Source: Rhypophila decipiens
Lineage: Eukaryota > Ascomycota > Sordariomycetes > Sordariales > Naviculisporaceae
Reading direction: 5' to 3'
NCBI GenBank assembly: GCA_033297075.1
Contig: MU858196.1
Location: 31,339-95,338 of the forward strand
Length of the DNA stretch: 64,000 nucleotides
Part shown: in pieces, positions 54,259 to 64,000 of the stretch
Numbering within the stretch: the first letter of the stretch is position 1
Layout of the letters: each line of letters opens with the position of its first letter
The notes under the pieces: generated by a model
Database searches by the model: none
What the model saw: only the letters and a program-made list of their open reading frames with translations
What the model was told of the DNA's origin: nothing
Program-made: the position numbers and the translations under genes

Positions 54259-55569
54259 CTACACCCCCTTGACCGAAGAATCATCCATCCACGAGCAATA
54301 CGAGATCCAAACCTGAAGAGCAGCCAGAACGGTAGATACAAGGCCAAAAGCAATAGCCACCATGATAGCCACCAGCCCGCACCAGTACGTGAAGCGCGGC
54401 GACTTCCTCCTCTCAGTGTATTTCCCGATCGAGCTCGTCGGTTCGGGGTCTTCGGCCTCGGAGCAGAGCTGCTGCAGTCGCGCCGCCCAGAAGGGGAACT
54501 GCTTGTACAGGCCGTGGATATCCGTGGGCCGTTGCACATCGCTCGGCGTCTCGTGGTCGGCGGAGGATTCTGTTTGTAGAAAGTCGAGCAGGAACGGGTC
54601 AAGCTTGCGTAACGCTACTTCCTTCTCTAGGAAGCGTCGTGTCCGCGTATCCCCTACTATTGGGAAGAGGATGTCGAATGTCTGGAGGGTTTCTCGGAGA
54701 AGTGGAGGTGGGAGACAGCCACTTCATAAAGTACCGAGCCTCATTGTTAGAAATTTGTAGGTATTCAACTCCCAGCCGTGGACATACCGAGATAAGAAGT
54801 CCGAGTAAATGTTTGACGAGGAGCTAGTAGTCCCGACGTCGCCTTGCCCTATTGTCGCCTGTGACAAACTCGACAAACTCTGCAGCGACCTAAGAAGAAA
54901 GGCCGGGTGGGCAAAGATGTGGACCGATTTCCAGTTTGAGCCTTTGAGCAGCAGCAGATGGTCTGTCAGGTGATTGGTCCATTGGATCCTGATGCCGGCA
55001 TAGGTCTTGAGGTAATCGGCGCTGAGTTTGCGGAGAGATATGGGCTGCGACCCGTTCCCCGCTGTCGATGCGTCATATCGAGGGTATATTCGCTGCATAT
55101 ACTGGGCTAAGGTTTCATGGTCTTTCCACCACGGACGGAAGATGTCTTCTCCCGCGCTTCCTGTCGGCGAACAAGACGTCATAAGCATCAAGCGGAGGCT
55201 TAGGTCGACTGTGGTGGCGTTGTCGAAGTGGGATATCAGTTCCTTCTTCGGCTTGTCGTGGCTCGATTTCAGCAGCGCAATGGCAGACAGCACGTGCTCG
55301 AGTTGTTTAACCCTCATGTCTGGCGGGACACCGGCCTGCTTCAGCTCCTCATGGCAGTACCCGAAGAAGCAGTCGAGCTGGAGGCTGCTCTCGTTCCGAG
55401 CAGAGCCCCATATCGCGCTCTCAATCAAGGATTTGCTGTCGGGGGTGATGGCCACTGGAGTGCTGGAGATAGCTCTGTTGCTCGTAATGTCTCTGCTTGA
55501 TATGGAGGTACGAAGTGTTACTAATCGATGTCTTGCGAAATGGAATGGCCATACAGATTCCGACTCCAA
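54259..55569 (-). CDS. Fungal membrane protein of unknown function (C-terminal helix)
   Basis: Two exons are clear: one ending at 54788 and one from 54721 to 54259; the 66-nt intron has GTATGT and GAAG. The open frame extends upstream to about 55569, but no ATG begins it, so the start is unresolved. A further 5' exon or an internal Met is possible. The protein is mostly helical (DSKSLIESAIWGSARNESSL, then DMRVKQLEHVLSAIALLKSS) and ends in one strong transmembrane helix (YWCGLVAIMVAIAFGLVSTVLAAL) with VWISYCSWMDDSSVKGV. This C-terminal pattern is common in a large, unnamed family of fungal proteins. The 3' end and its flank are duplicated at 32477-32583. Function is unknown. Confidence 0.7.
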
Positions 55570-58339
55570 GTTTTGCCCCGGTGTTGTCGATAATTAAAGT
55601 CTTGGCAGATAATTTGGTGTACGGGATACAGAGTACGGAGTATCCGTATAGCTTCATTCAACACCCCGATACGGAACTGATATATCTATCCCCCAAGCAG
55701 AAAACGAGAAAATAGGTGTGGCTTGGGCTGGATGGATGGATGGAATTTATTTCGCCCGGAGGCACTGAGCCTAAAGGGCCTATGCACGCTAACTACATTC
55801 GGTTCATCCAAATCCGCCATTATGTGGCTTGGGCAGTTTGTTGCGCCTCCGCCACAATTGGGAAATTGCCTTGCGCCAAGACATGATGTTCCCCATCGCC
55901 CAATCTGGGCCAATCAAGTTACTCGAAACTTGTGAGATCCACCCAATCAGACGACCCTAGACTTTCACGGAGTACTTATTAGGTCACATCATGTGCCCCG
56001 CAGTCTCTTCCTTACATTATCAGGAATAGAAATTCTTAATAATTGCATTTTGAAGTATATACAACACCCCCAAGATCATAATGACTAATCCATAACGTTA
56101 CTTATTACATCTAAAATATAGACGATAGTTACCCAGTTTTGTGAATCCACTTCTAGGGCACTACAGTGGTTTGAGCTGCCAGAAAAGCCAGCATCTTGAC
56201 GACGTGGGGACCAGCACCAACAGAAAGAATGCCGACGATGCCAGCGCTGCCGACGATTGCTACTGGTGAAGAGTTATGCGACGAGACAACGGAACAATCT
56301 GGGCCAGTTAGAAGACGAGGAGACGGATTCAGGCCAGGTCATGCTCGTTGTGTAACGAGACGAGGTACATTAAATGCCTGGGTGCTGTTTCTGGATGTAA
56401 AACCCATGCTGAGAGGTTCGACATCAGGTTAAGACAACGGCCAAGTTCAGCTCGCCGTGCATACCCGTACCTGCGGTTGAGTAGTTTGGCTATCGTGTGG
56501 CTCGCGGTCGGGGGCCGTTTCTGACGTCTGTTAAAATGGGATGCCCAGAAGAATATGGCAATCTTGGCTGTCAAAGTTGGTAAGAGAAGCAATCTTTGGC
56601 GCCTACTTGGCGGTGGATGATGGCCACTAGGAAGCAATACATAAAAGGCGTTATACTGTAGCAACATCATAAACAGCCTTGTTATGAAAAAGAGAACAAT
56701 TCGGCAGTCATTGAGGCAATAAGCTCTTGGAGGGTCCATTCTTCCATATTCGGCTGCGGGACCAACAAAACATGGATTTGAGGAGCCGTTCCTGGAGATA
56801 AGACTCATCATATTGTAAAAGCTATCTCAGGAGTCTAGCGCGGTCACGAAGCAGGTACAGTATGGGAAGGGATTCATGGGAATTTTTGATTCTTGACGTG
56901 GCAATATGAGCAGATATTGACATGCTGGGAGTGCCTTGGGCTCTGCCTGCCCCTTTGGCCGCCATAGTGCGCAGCTCGAAATACAAGACGGTGACATCCT
57001 TGACTGGGAGGAAACAAGGATTATAGCCAGTAGAGCCCAAGAACGCCGAGTTCTTGTCTCAGAGTCATACGAGAATTAGCAGGGTCAGCGAACGATGGGA
57101 TCCTTTGGCTCGAGATCTTTTCCGAAGAAAGGAACTGGGCCAAATTCGAGACTTTTCCACTAAGCTAGAGGAGTTGGTCGCTCCACATTCTTCACCGTGG
57201 AAAAAGGTGAGGTCTTCAGGGAATCATTATGGGCTTTAGGTGGCTCTATTCTTCTCGCTTTTAGCGCTATTGGAAGGCGACCTGTACAGGCCTCAAGCAG
57301 GTTTACGCAACGCGTGTTTCATAGTTGCTAAGTGGCGCTTTCGATGCCTACGACAAGGCGAATCGCCACTTGCATCATACTCGTATTGTTAATGGCAAGG
57401 GATGCAGCTGCCCGTCTTAGGCTAACGGCTTCATTATTTACCCGGATATCATGCAAGGGATGGCTCTTTTTACGTTATGAGACTCTCATTTCTGAGAAAA
57501 GTGCCAGGGTATGTATAAAGCCCTCCGGTATTCTTGAGGTCTACGCTCCGTATATTTGATGGTTTCTGTAGGTTCTTCTCGATGCCGAAAACTACCTAGC
57601 TAACAGCCTGACGTGCACAAGTTCGGCTTCTCGGAATCAACACCCCTTACTTGCTCGCCCAGGCTCGCTTGCGCCAGTGGCTGGGTGGCTTGGTCGGTGA
57701 TGAGTCTTCCTGGTCATGACCGCTGATATGAGACGTCCTCCCCCGTACGTGACTGGAGATCGGCCAGGGCGAGGGATATTACACCGAGACTCGTGAATCG
57801 GGTTGGCGAACGGTTTCATTTTTTATGCACTGAGCATACTGAACATAATAGAGGATGTCCCGCATGGGGCAGCTTTGAGTGCGACTCATGCTGGCCCATT
57901 AAGCCAGTTTAAGTTAGTTGGTATGGATTAAATCAGTTCGTTGATTCAGTTAATTAATTTAGTTTGTTTGTAGCATCTGACCGTGTCACGCAGGTAGTTC
58001 ACAAGGTTGAGGTGAGAGTGACGGCGACGCCAGCCAGTATGTCTAGTGGCAGTGAATCTAGGATACGGCCATCATCGCGTGAGTAAAAATGCCTCGTCTA
58101 GGTTCTAGTGGAAAGACGTAATCGGGCCTTCTCATCTCACTCCTTGTACCCTTATCAAGCGCTGAGTCGGCAGATGGATGAATGCTACACCCTGATATAG
58201 CAGGGCCTAGGCAGTGTACAGTATTATTGTGGGTTATTAAATCGTCAATAAAATAAGTAATTCTTGCAGATTTCTACGTAAAAATGTTTGTAGGCTCTTT
58301 TTCTTATGTAACAGAATAAAGACGGCAAAATGAAGCTAT
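55570..58339. other. Gene-poor region, 2.8 kb
   Basis: I see no convincing gene. Parts (57880-57970, 58200-58330) are AT-rich, consistent with RIP-affected repeats next to the transposase relic. Confidence 0.4.
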
Positions 58340-58830
58340 TCAATACTTCGTATACCAGCCCTTTGCATCTATAACCGCCTACAAACGCTTAGGCATCGTT
58401 AACATGAGCTTATTTGATATGTCCTCCCCCAAACCCTCCCACACAACGATTGATGCGTGTATAAGCCTGTCTATGCTTTTCTGGTTCTTTGGCATGTCAG
58501 AGAGCTCAGAGAAGTCTCCTATTATCTTTTCCTTCAACAATCTTTCAATAGGGTTAAGATCTGGAGAGAACAGCGGCCAGTCCAGCAGTTCCACGCCATT
58601 TTCTTTTGCCCATTCTTGAAGCCAATCTTGCACTAGAGCACACGTATGCGTGTCAGCGTTGTCTTACATGAAGATAAAATCCGGCTGACGGATTATAGGC
58701 GGTTGCTCTTATAAACACTCGATTACTCGCTGACCGTTCCAATTATGTATGTAAAAACATCTGACTATGCCTTGTATTTCTGCCTCGTAGCCGAAAGTTC
58801 TGGGGAAGTAATCCCTCGCCCTATACAATT
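58340..58830 (-). mobile_element. Tc1/mariner-like transposase relic
   Basis: The minus strand encodes the C-terminal part of a DDE transposase: RDYFPRTFGYEAEIQG, PPIIRQPDFIFM, DNADTHTCALVQDWLQEW, then ELLDWPLFSPDLNPIE with the second and third acidic residues, and finally KGWYTKY. The frame is interrupted by three stop codons at places where Gln is expected (before EQPPII, before DNADTH, and after MPKRL). All three can be explained by C-to-T changes in CAA/CAG, the RIP signature. The N-terminal part and terminal inverted repeats are not identified. Confidence 0.8.
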
Positions 58831-59434
58831 AGTGATGGTATTGCAATTGCGCGGACCCCACTGTAGCAGAATCAGTAGTTAATCCTCTTGCTAAGCCTTA
58901 TTAGAAGCCTATGCACTGGTGGTTGACTCAGAGTGAGAGAACTCTCTAATCTTCACGCTCCTCCAAATCCGCCTCTCTCGATTTACGAGTCTCGGTCTGT
59001 TATCCCTCCTGGGGTGAGCCCCTTCTCAGGTAGGAAAAGGGTGGCTTCATGTGAGAGGTCAGTGACGACTCATCAAAATCTATCCGACCGAGCCACCCAA
59101 CAGCGGCCGCCGGTGAGCCTAGGAGGGTGGATGGATATAAAGGTCTTGATTTACTTCCCTCATGAGACCACGCCTGCTAACTGTTCTGCACCCGCACCTT
59201 ATAGTTATACCCAAAATTCCTTTTCAACTTCACAGGTTCCTATTAATGCACTTAACCCCACCAATCTCACAGACTGCTCCCACCCCCTGAGAACGGCTAT
59301 TTCTTTCCGCCAACATCTAACGTCTTTGCTCCTCTGGATGCCAGATTTCATCGACTGGGCTCCAGGTATGTAATCATTTTTCATATCTTCAACCTCAAGC
59401 TTACAATTGTAGTAGTAGTACCTTCGCTCCAGGT
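58831..59434. other. Upstream region of the NDT80-like gene
   Basis: It may hold a 5' non-coding or short coding exon: a donor-like GGTATGTAAT at about 59364 and CTCCAG just before 59432. Otherwise nothing is supported. Confidence 0.35.
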
Positions 59435-60628
59435 ATGGCGCATGCCCGCTCCACGACGTTGTCTCAACCAAGACCTCAACTCACCCGAGACCTCTACATA
59501 ACTTCCACACCGGCTTTCGAGAGAGAGTCAGACCACGCCTCCCGCTCTCCAACTTATTCAGCACTACATCGACGCCACCCTCGGTCACCTCAGCATCCCA
59601 ACTATCCTCTCAAGATGGACAGCTACGGTGGATCAAAGTCCCAGCAAAACTTCCCTCCGCTGAATAGTATGACGTCGTTCGGAATCCTCTCTTTGAACGA
59701 CCCCAGCGGTATTACTATCAAGGCCGAAATCCAGGGAATCATCGACAAGGGATTCTTTCTTGCCGAGGACCACTGGACATGCTATCGACGCAACTATTTG
59801 TCTTGTGTCTGCTCCTTCTCTTTGAATCCCTCGCCATCCGCTTTTCCCAACGCACAGCTACAATTCATGCAGACTGGATCTCAACAGACTCTCCCTGTCT
59901 ATGGATTCGCCATGTCCATTTCAGCCGTTGTGGCCGACAGTGACAACCACGCTATCGAGCTCGTACAACACACCCCAAAGAGAAATAAGGGACCTGTTGC
60001 TAAGCCCGAGAAAGCTCGTCTCTCACCAAAGGCACCCCAGCCAAGCCATCATCCTCTCAACAATAGCATATATGGAGCGGCCGATCCCGGTGTCGGAATG
60101 CTACGCGACAACTATCCAGCCCCACAGAACTCGGTTCCTACTGAACACGTGTTCGAGCGCATCCAGTTCAAACAAGCGACTGCGAACAATGGCAAGAGAC
60201 GCGCCATGCAACAGTATTATCATCTCCTCGTAGAACTCTGGGCCGATTGCGGCGGGCAGAACGGAGGTGATCAGTTCGTGAAGATTGCTTACAAGAAATC
60301 GGCCAGGATGATCGTACGCGGCCGTTCTCCTGGCCACTACCAGATCGAACGACGAGGCATCACAAGCAGTGGTCCTGGGGGCTCCGGCGAAGATAGTATT
60401 AGCGGAAGATATACCCAAGGAATGGTCGGTTCCTGCGATTACGGCCCGGGCTCATCGGCGATGACGCCCGGATGGACATACGATCCGAGGCCTAGCAACT
60501 ATGGCGGCGGGTGGAATCATGGCCACAACCGAGGAATTAATCAGATGATGTTGCCCGAGGACGGAAGAGTGCTTTCTGCTTTCGACAAAACAAGTCGAGC
60601 TGTTTTCGATTACACGCAACAAGGTTGA
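59435..60628 (+). CDS. NDT80/PhoG-like transcription factor (VIB-1/XprG type)
   Basis: One exon encodes 397 residues from 59435, or 337 from the ATG at 59615 (MDSYGGSKSQQNFPP), which is the more likely start of the conserved part. The DNA-binding domain includes ITIKAEIQGIIDKGFFLAED, HWTCYRRNYLSCVCSFSLNP, ERIQFKQATANNGKRRAMQQ and YYHLLVELWADCGGQNGGDQFVKIAYKKSARMIVRGRSPGHY. This is the p53-like fold of NDT80/VIB-1. VIB-1 and XprG control protease secretion, starvation response, HET-dependent cell death and some secondary metabolism. The C-terminal 90 residues are Gly/Ser/Asn rich. It is shorter than VIB-1 and may be a paralogue. No direct link to the RiPP cluster is shown. Confidence 0.88.
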   Translation: MAHARSTTLSQPRPQLTRDLYITSTPAFERESDHASRSPTYSALHRRHPRSPQHPNYPLKMDSYGGSKSQQNFPPLNSMTSFGILSLNDPSGITIKAEIQGIIDKGFFLAEDHWTCYRRNYLSCVCSFSLNPSPSAFPNAQLQFMQTGSQQTLPVYGFAMSISAVVADSDNHAIELVQHTPKRNKGPVAKPEKARLSPKAPQPSHHPLNNSIYGAADPGVGMLRDNYPAPQNSVPTEHVFERIQFKQATANNGKRRAMQQYYHLLVELWADCGGQNGGDQFVKIAYKKSARMIVRGRSPGHYQIERRGITSSGPGGSGEDSISGRYTQGMVGSCDYGPGSSAMTPGWTYDPRPSNYGGGWNHGHNRGINQMMLPEDGRVLSAFDKTSRAVFDYTQQG

Positions 60629-63600
60629 AAGCAACCGGCGCTAGGAAGTGCTGCTGAAAGGGTGAGAAGCACGAAGAGTCGGGACAAATTTGCTCACAGT
60701 TTTTATATCTATGCTCACGTGTACTGTAACACCCGGCATGTTGCCCGATCTTTGAAGTTGAAGTTGTCATAAACAACGACCATAGACGGATCCCTGGCAA
60801 CCTCGATAAGCTGGCGTAACCCCCCTGTGGCAAAGGGTCTCAATTACTCTCCATGTTACTCCTTTTGCTTACCGGAAATTTCACTGGTGGGTACACTATA
60901 TCACCCCAGTACTGTTTTCTTGACACTGGTATGCCAGGTTTCTCAGTTTTGAAGAATTGTTCTGAGCGCTTTTATTGTCTCAAATTTGACCCTGCATCGC
61001 TCGTTCTCTAGATTGTTTCGGATTCGGTCATCTTGGATAAGATTAAACCAATCGCTTGAACTCGGCCCCTGGCCTCCTCTAGCTTAGTGGAAAAGTCCGG
61101 ATTTGGCCCAGTTCCCTTCTTCGGAAAAGCCTGGTTTCTAAATTTTGCTTTCGATCTAGTTGTAACTTAACAGCTCTCTTCTCCCATTCAATTGTTTATT
61201 TTCAAATAACCTCCTCTATCCGTCCTACCACAATCCAGTTTGGACTCCTCTAAGCCAGTCTCTTAAGGCTTTCGATATCAGAGGTCCACCAGAAGCTTAT
61301 GAAACAGCTGGCCGAGTCCAACAGCCACAGAAAGGGGCACCAGGGACTATCAGCTCGAATTTAATGTTCCTGGTTCGGGCACTGGGGATAACGTCGAGGA
61401 GGGCTTGGCGCGCTGGAAGAAATGACATTCTGCTTTAACCTGGGCAAGGTCAGCCTCTAGGGAGGCCACAAGTTCCCGCTGTGTTTCGACCACTCGCTGC
61501 AAGATGTCCCTGCAGTCTCTTATCTCTTCATTCTCCTTCTCTAACTCGGTGTCCCAGCAGCGGGCCATCACATCCAGTCGAGCTACAAACTGTGTCTATC
61601 ACGCATGGCCTAAGATGGCTACAACATCGGGCTTTCAGGGGTCAAAATTTGCACGTAACGCAGCTGCTTCGGCAACTCTAACCGTACACTTGAAGGCTGG
61701 AATAGAAGTAATTCTGACGGCCGCGTGTTGAAGAGGTTGTGGGTTCGATTCCCACACTGGCCACTCTGTTTTTGCAGGCGTGGCCTGCTGAGCCCCAAGC
61801 CATCAGGGTGAGCCTGCCACAGGTAGCCAATTCCGGTTGCCACGCATGACTCCGGCCACTGTGCATAAGTACGGCGGGCCTTCCACGAAGCCAGTCATCT
61901 CCATGCTCCTCGTGAACAAGTAAGGTTAAAAAGCTCATTCTGTAAAACTGTTGTCGAACGAGGCATTTTGTTGTGGGACATGGCCGGGAAGGGTGTGATA
62001 GCTGGAAGAGCCAGCTTGCCTAGATATTGTTGTGTCGGTGGAATAGAACCTGGTTGATGTTGGGGAACGTCTGGGAAGTCTGGAAAGCTCATTGTACCTG
62101 GGATCGCGAAAGCTGTTTCTTAAAGGAAGAAAACCGGTTTCGTGGAGTTTAAATAAACGTGCAGATGGATGCGCGATGGGTATCTGGATGGACAGGGTGA
62201 GGGTTGGGCTTTGGCTGCGGGAGAGTCGTCTGCGTGGGCTGCTCCATTAGCCGTGAATTCTCTATGGGCAAAGATGGTTATACCTTATCTCGCTTGCTCT
62301 GCTTTCTCGTCTGTTGGAGGGACACTAGTCCTTCATGATCCTTGCATTCCAGCCATTGCTCTGTGGGGCGATACCCACCAGATAGAATGTTCCAGTGCTC
62401 ATCATTCTAGATCCTTCCACCAGATCATGTATATAGATGCCTGTGGTTGACACCGCAGACATAGAGTTAGGAATGATCAACAAGAATCTTCTTCAGACTC
62501 GTTTGGTGTATCCCCCCCAACAGGTTATGAGCCCTGAAAAGCTTCCACTTTCTTTCGAATCAGAGACCACTTTGCTCGATTCTGAAGTCAAACACACAAG
62601 AGGCACAGAGATTATCTCCTCCCAAGCACGCAGAATTCGTTCATTTTCCGCAACAAAGCCACTGGGACAATGGTAATCCTCTATGTTGACGACGTCTGCC
62701 CGGCCGGTGAGCACCTCGGAGACACTCGCAAAATGGTGTTAACAACAACGGCAAAATAGACAGACAAAGAATAAACAATCCAAAATAAATCACGAGATGC
62801 TTCTCTCCTTGATATACCTCTCCAAAAGCGGCAAACTAGCTGTACAGTATGATGTGTCTATCTTCGCAGATCCTCTTATTAAGTAACAGCCATTTCTAGC
62901 TCTAGTCTATCTTTGGAAGACCTCCGATTTCGCCCACGAAATTCCCCCACTTCGAGCCTCCTTCGTCTAGGGCTACTTTAGTAGCGGAGATCCTCAGGAT
63001 ATGGTTGTCTGGGATCTTTTTATTAAAATATCGCACGATGGCTAGACTGATAGCTATATCACGTAATATGACTTACACACTTTACAGGAAGATAAAGGCT
63101 TCACTCTTCCTCGCCACTACTGCCGGTATCCTGGCATTTGCCGTCCCGATGCCATCTGCCTCTTCTGTAACTCCCCCGCCGCTCCCTCCTCCCACCTCAG
63201 GGACATGGATGAGATGCATCAATTCCTCTAAAGGAGTACTCCTTGGCTGGATTACACAAGCTTCTAGCCACGCTCACTGGTGGCCAAATGAGACTCGACC
63301 ATTAGCACTTCCTCTCCGCATAAGGGGGGAGGGGGCCTCCTCAGAAGAGATGTGCTGGTTGAAATAGATTGGAGTCCTGGTGTGTTCGGCGTGCGGATAT
63401 AACGAATTCATCATCAACTCAACGAGAATAATAGTGGCTACTAGACGGGGTTAGCTGACGTTACATAAACAATCTGTATTGTGGCTAACTCTTTTTCTTT
63501 TCTGCTGAGTGCATTACGGTTTTTTTCCAGCAATCAAAGTCCGTCGGACACACCTGTCCATTATCATAAGCATAACACAACAACTCGAAGGCCCGGTTCG

Positions 63601-64000
63601 CCTCTCGGTGAATTGCTTGATCTCTCAACTCTTTCACTCTTCGACTAATTCCTTTTACATGGTGAAACCGGTTGGAAAGATAAATTCTGCTGCTAAAAGC
63701 CATCGTTGAAGCCAGAACATAATTCGAAGAGGGAAGCTCACCGACTGGGCACCTTATATACGGGTGGCACCATATTATGAAATCTCCACAAATTGATTCT
63801 GCAGTATGTTGCTTACAGTAGAAAACGCGGTTTTGTCCGCACCCAAATGGTTACTAAAGTGACAAAAGAACGGTGGTAGGCATAGATTATAGAGCAGAGG
63901 CGCGGACAGGCTAATCACGGCCGTCACAGCATCCAGTTTCAGAGATCCGTAATTTATATACGATTTACGTTTCTATCGGTTCTTTGGTCTTTGATTCCTG
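60629..64000. other. Gene-poor right end, 3.4 kb
   Basis: Short open frames include a coiled-coil-like 73-residue frame on the minus strand (61571-61350) and a possible signal-peptide-like frame near 63050, but none is convincing. A tRNA-like T-arm (GTGGGTTCGATTCCCAC, 61739-61755) stands without a matching acceptor stem. Confidence 0.4.

Noticed and set aside
61350..61571. Coiled-coil-like 73-residue frame
   Set aside because: No family match, no flanking exons or signals; too short to call a gene.
61660..61765. Complete tRNA gene
   Set aside because: Only the T-arm is convincing; I could not pair the acceptor stem or find an anticodon arm.
63050..63367. Frame with a hydrophobic N-terminal stretch and Pro-rich part
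   Set aside because: Composition and start context are weak and no conserved motif is visible.

Overview
The window is from a filamentous ascomycete (Pezizomycotina, probably a Sordariomycete). Genes are split by short 50-100 nt introns with GT-AG ends and CTAAC/CTGAC branch sites. Gene types are typically fungal: HET, NACHT-STAND, UstYa/DUF3328, PTH11/rhodopsin-like, NDT80/VIB-1-like. Transposon relics carry CAA/CAG to TAA/TAG changes that look like RIP. Exon borders below were built by hand from splice signals and reading-frame continuity.

Layout. 1-6 kb: a small secreted Cys-rich protein, a beta-propeller protein and a five-exon P450. 6-20.9 kb: a NACHT-STAND protein, an aspartic-protease-like membrane protein without visible catalytic Asp, a GH47 mannosidase, a CorA-like membrane protein, and a HET gene and a protein-kinase gene that are both cut off at one shared point near 19.915 kb. 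21-26 kb: a P450 and a YIL108W-type zinc metalloprotease with a jacalin-like C-terminus. 26-49 kb: tyrosinase, prolyl 4-hydroxylase, P450, SDR, small secreted protein, a repeat-bearing RiPP precursor, UstYa oxidase, secreted proline-iminopeptidase-like hydrolase, PTH11-like membrane protein and an amino-acid/GABA permease. 49-60.6 kb: a disrupted CorA-like gene fused to an extracellular Cys-rich domain, two orphan genes, a Tc1/mariner relic and an NDT80/VIB-1-like regulator. The last 3.4 kb hold no gene I can support.

The main discovery candidate is the 26-49 kb region, read as a dikaritin-type (UstA/UstYa) RiPP cluster. The 131-aa precursor has a signal peptide and three 37-aa units separated by Lys-Lys-Ala-Arg-Arg. 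Each unit carries two 16-aa core repeats (SSPKPPIMDAGVDFTA and SSPKPPILDAGVDFDA). The cores have no Tyr or Trp and are rich in Pro, and the neighbours include a prolyl 4-hydroxylase and a secreted prolyl-peptidase-like enzyme. This suggests a hydroxyproline-bearing, Phe-centred cyclic peptide. The product and the exact cluster edges are inference. No pathway-specific Zn2Cys6 regulator was seen.
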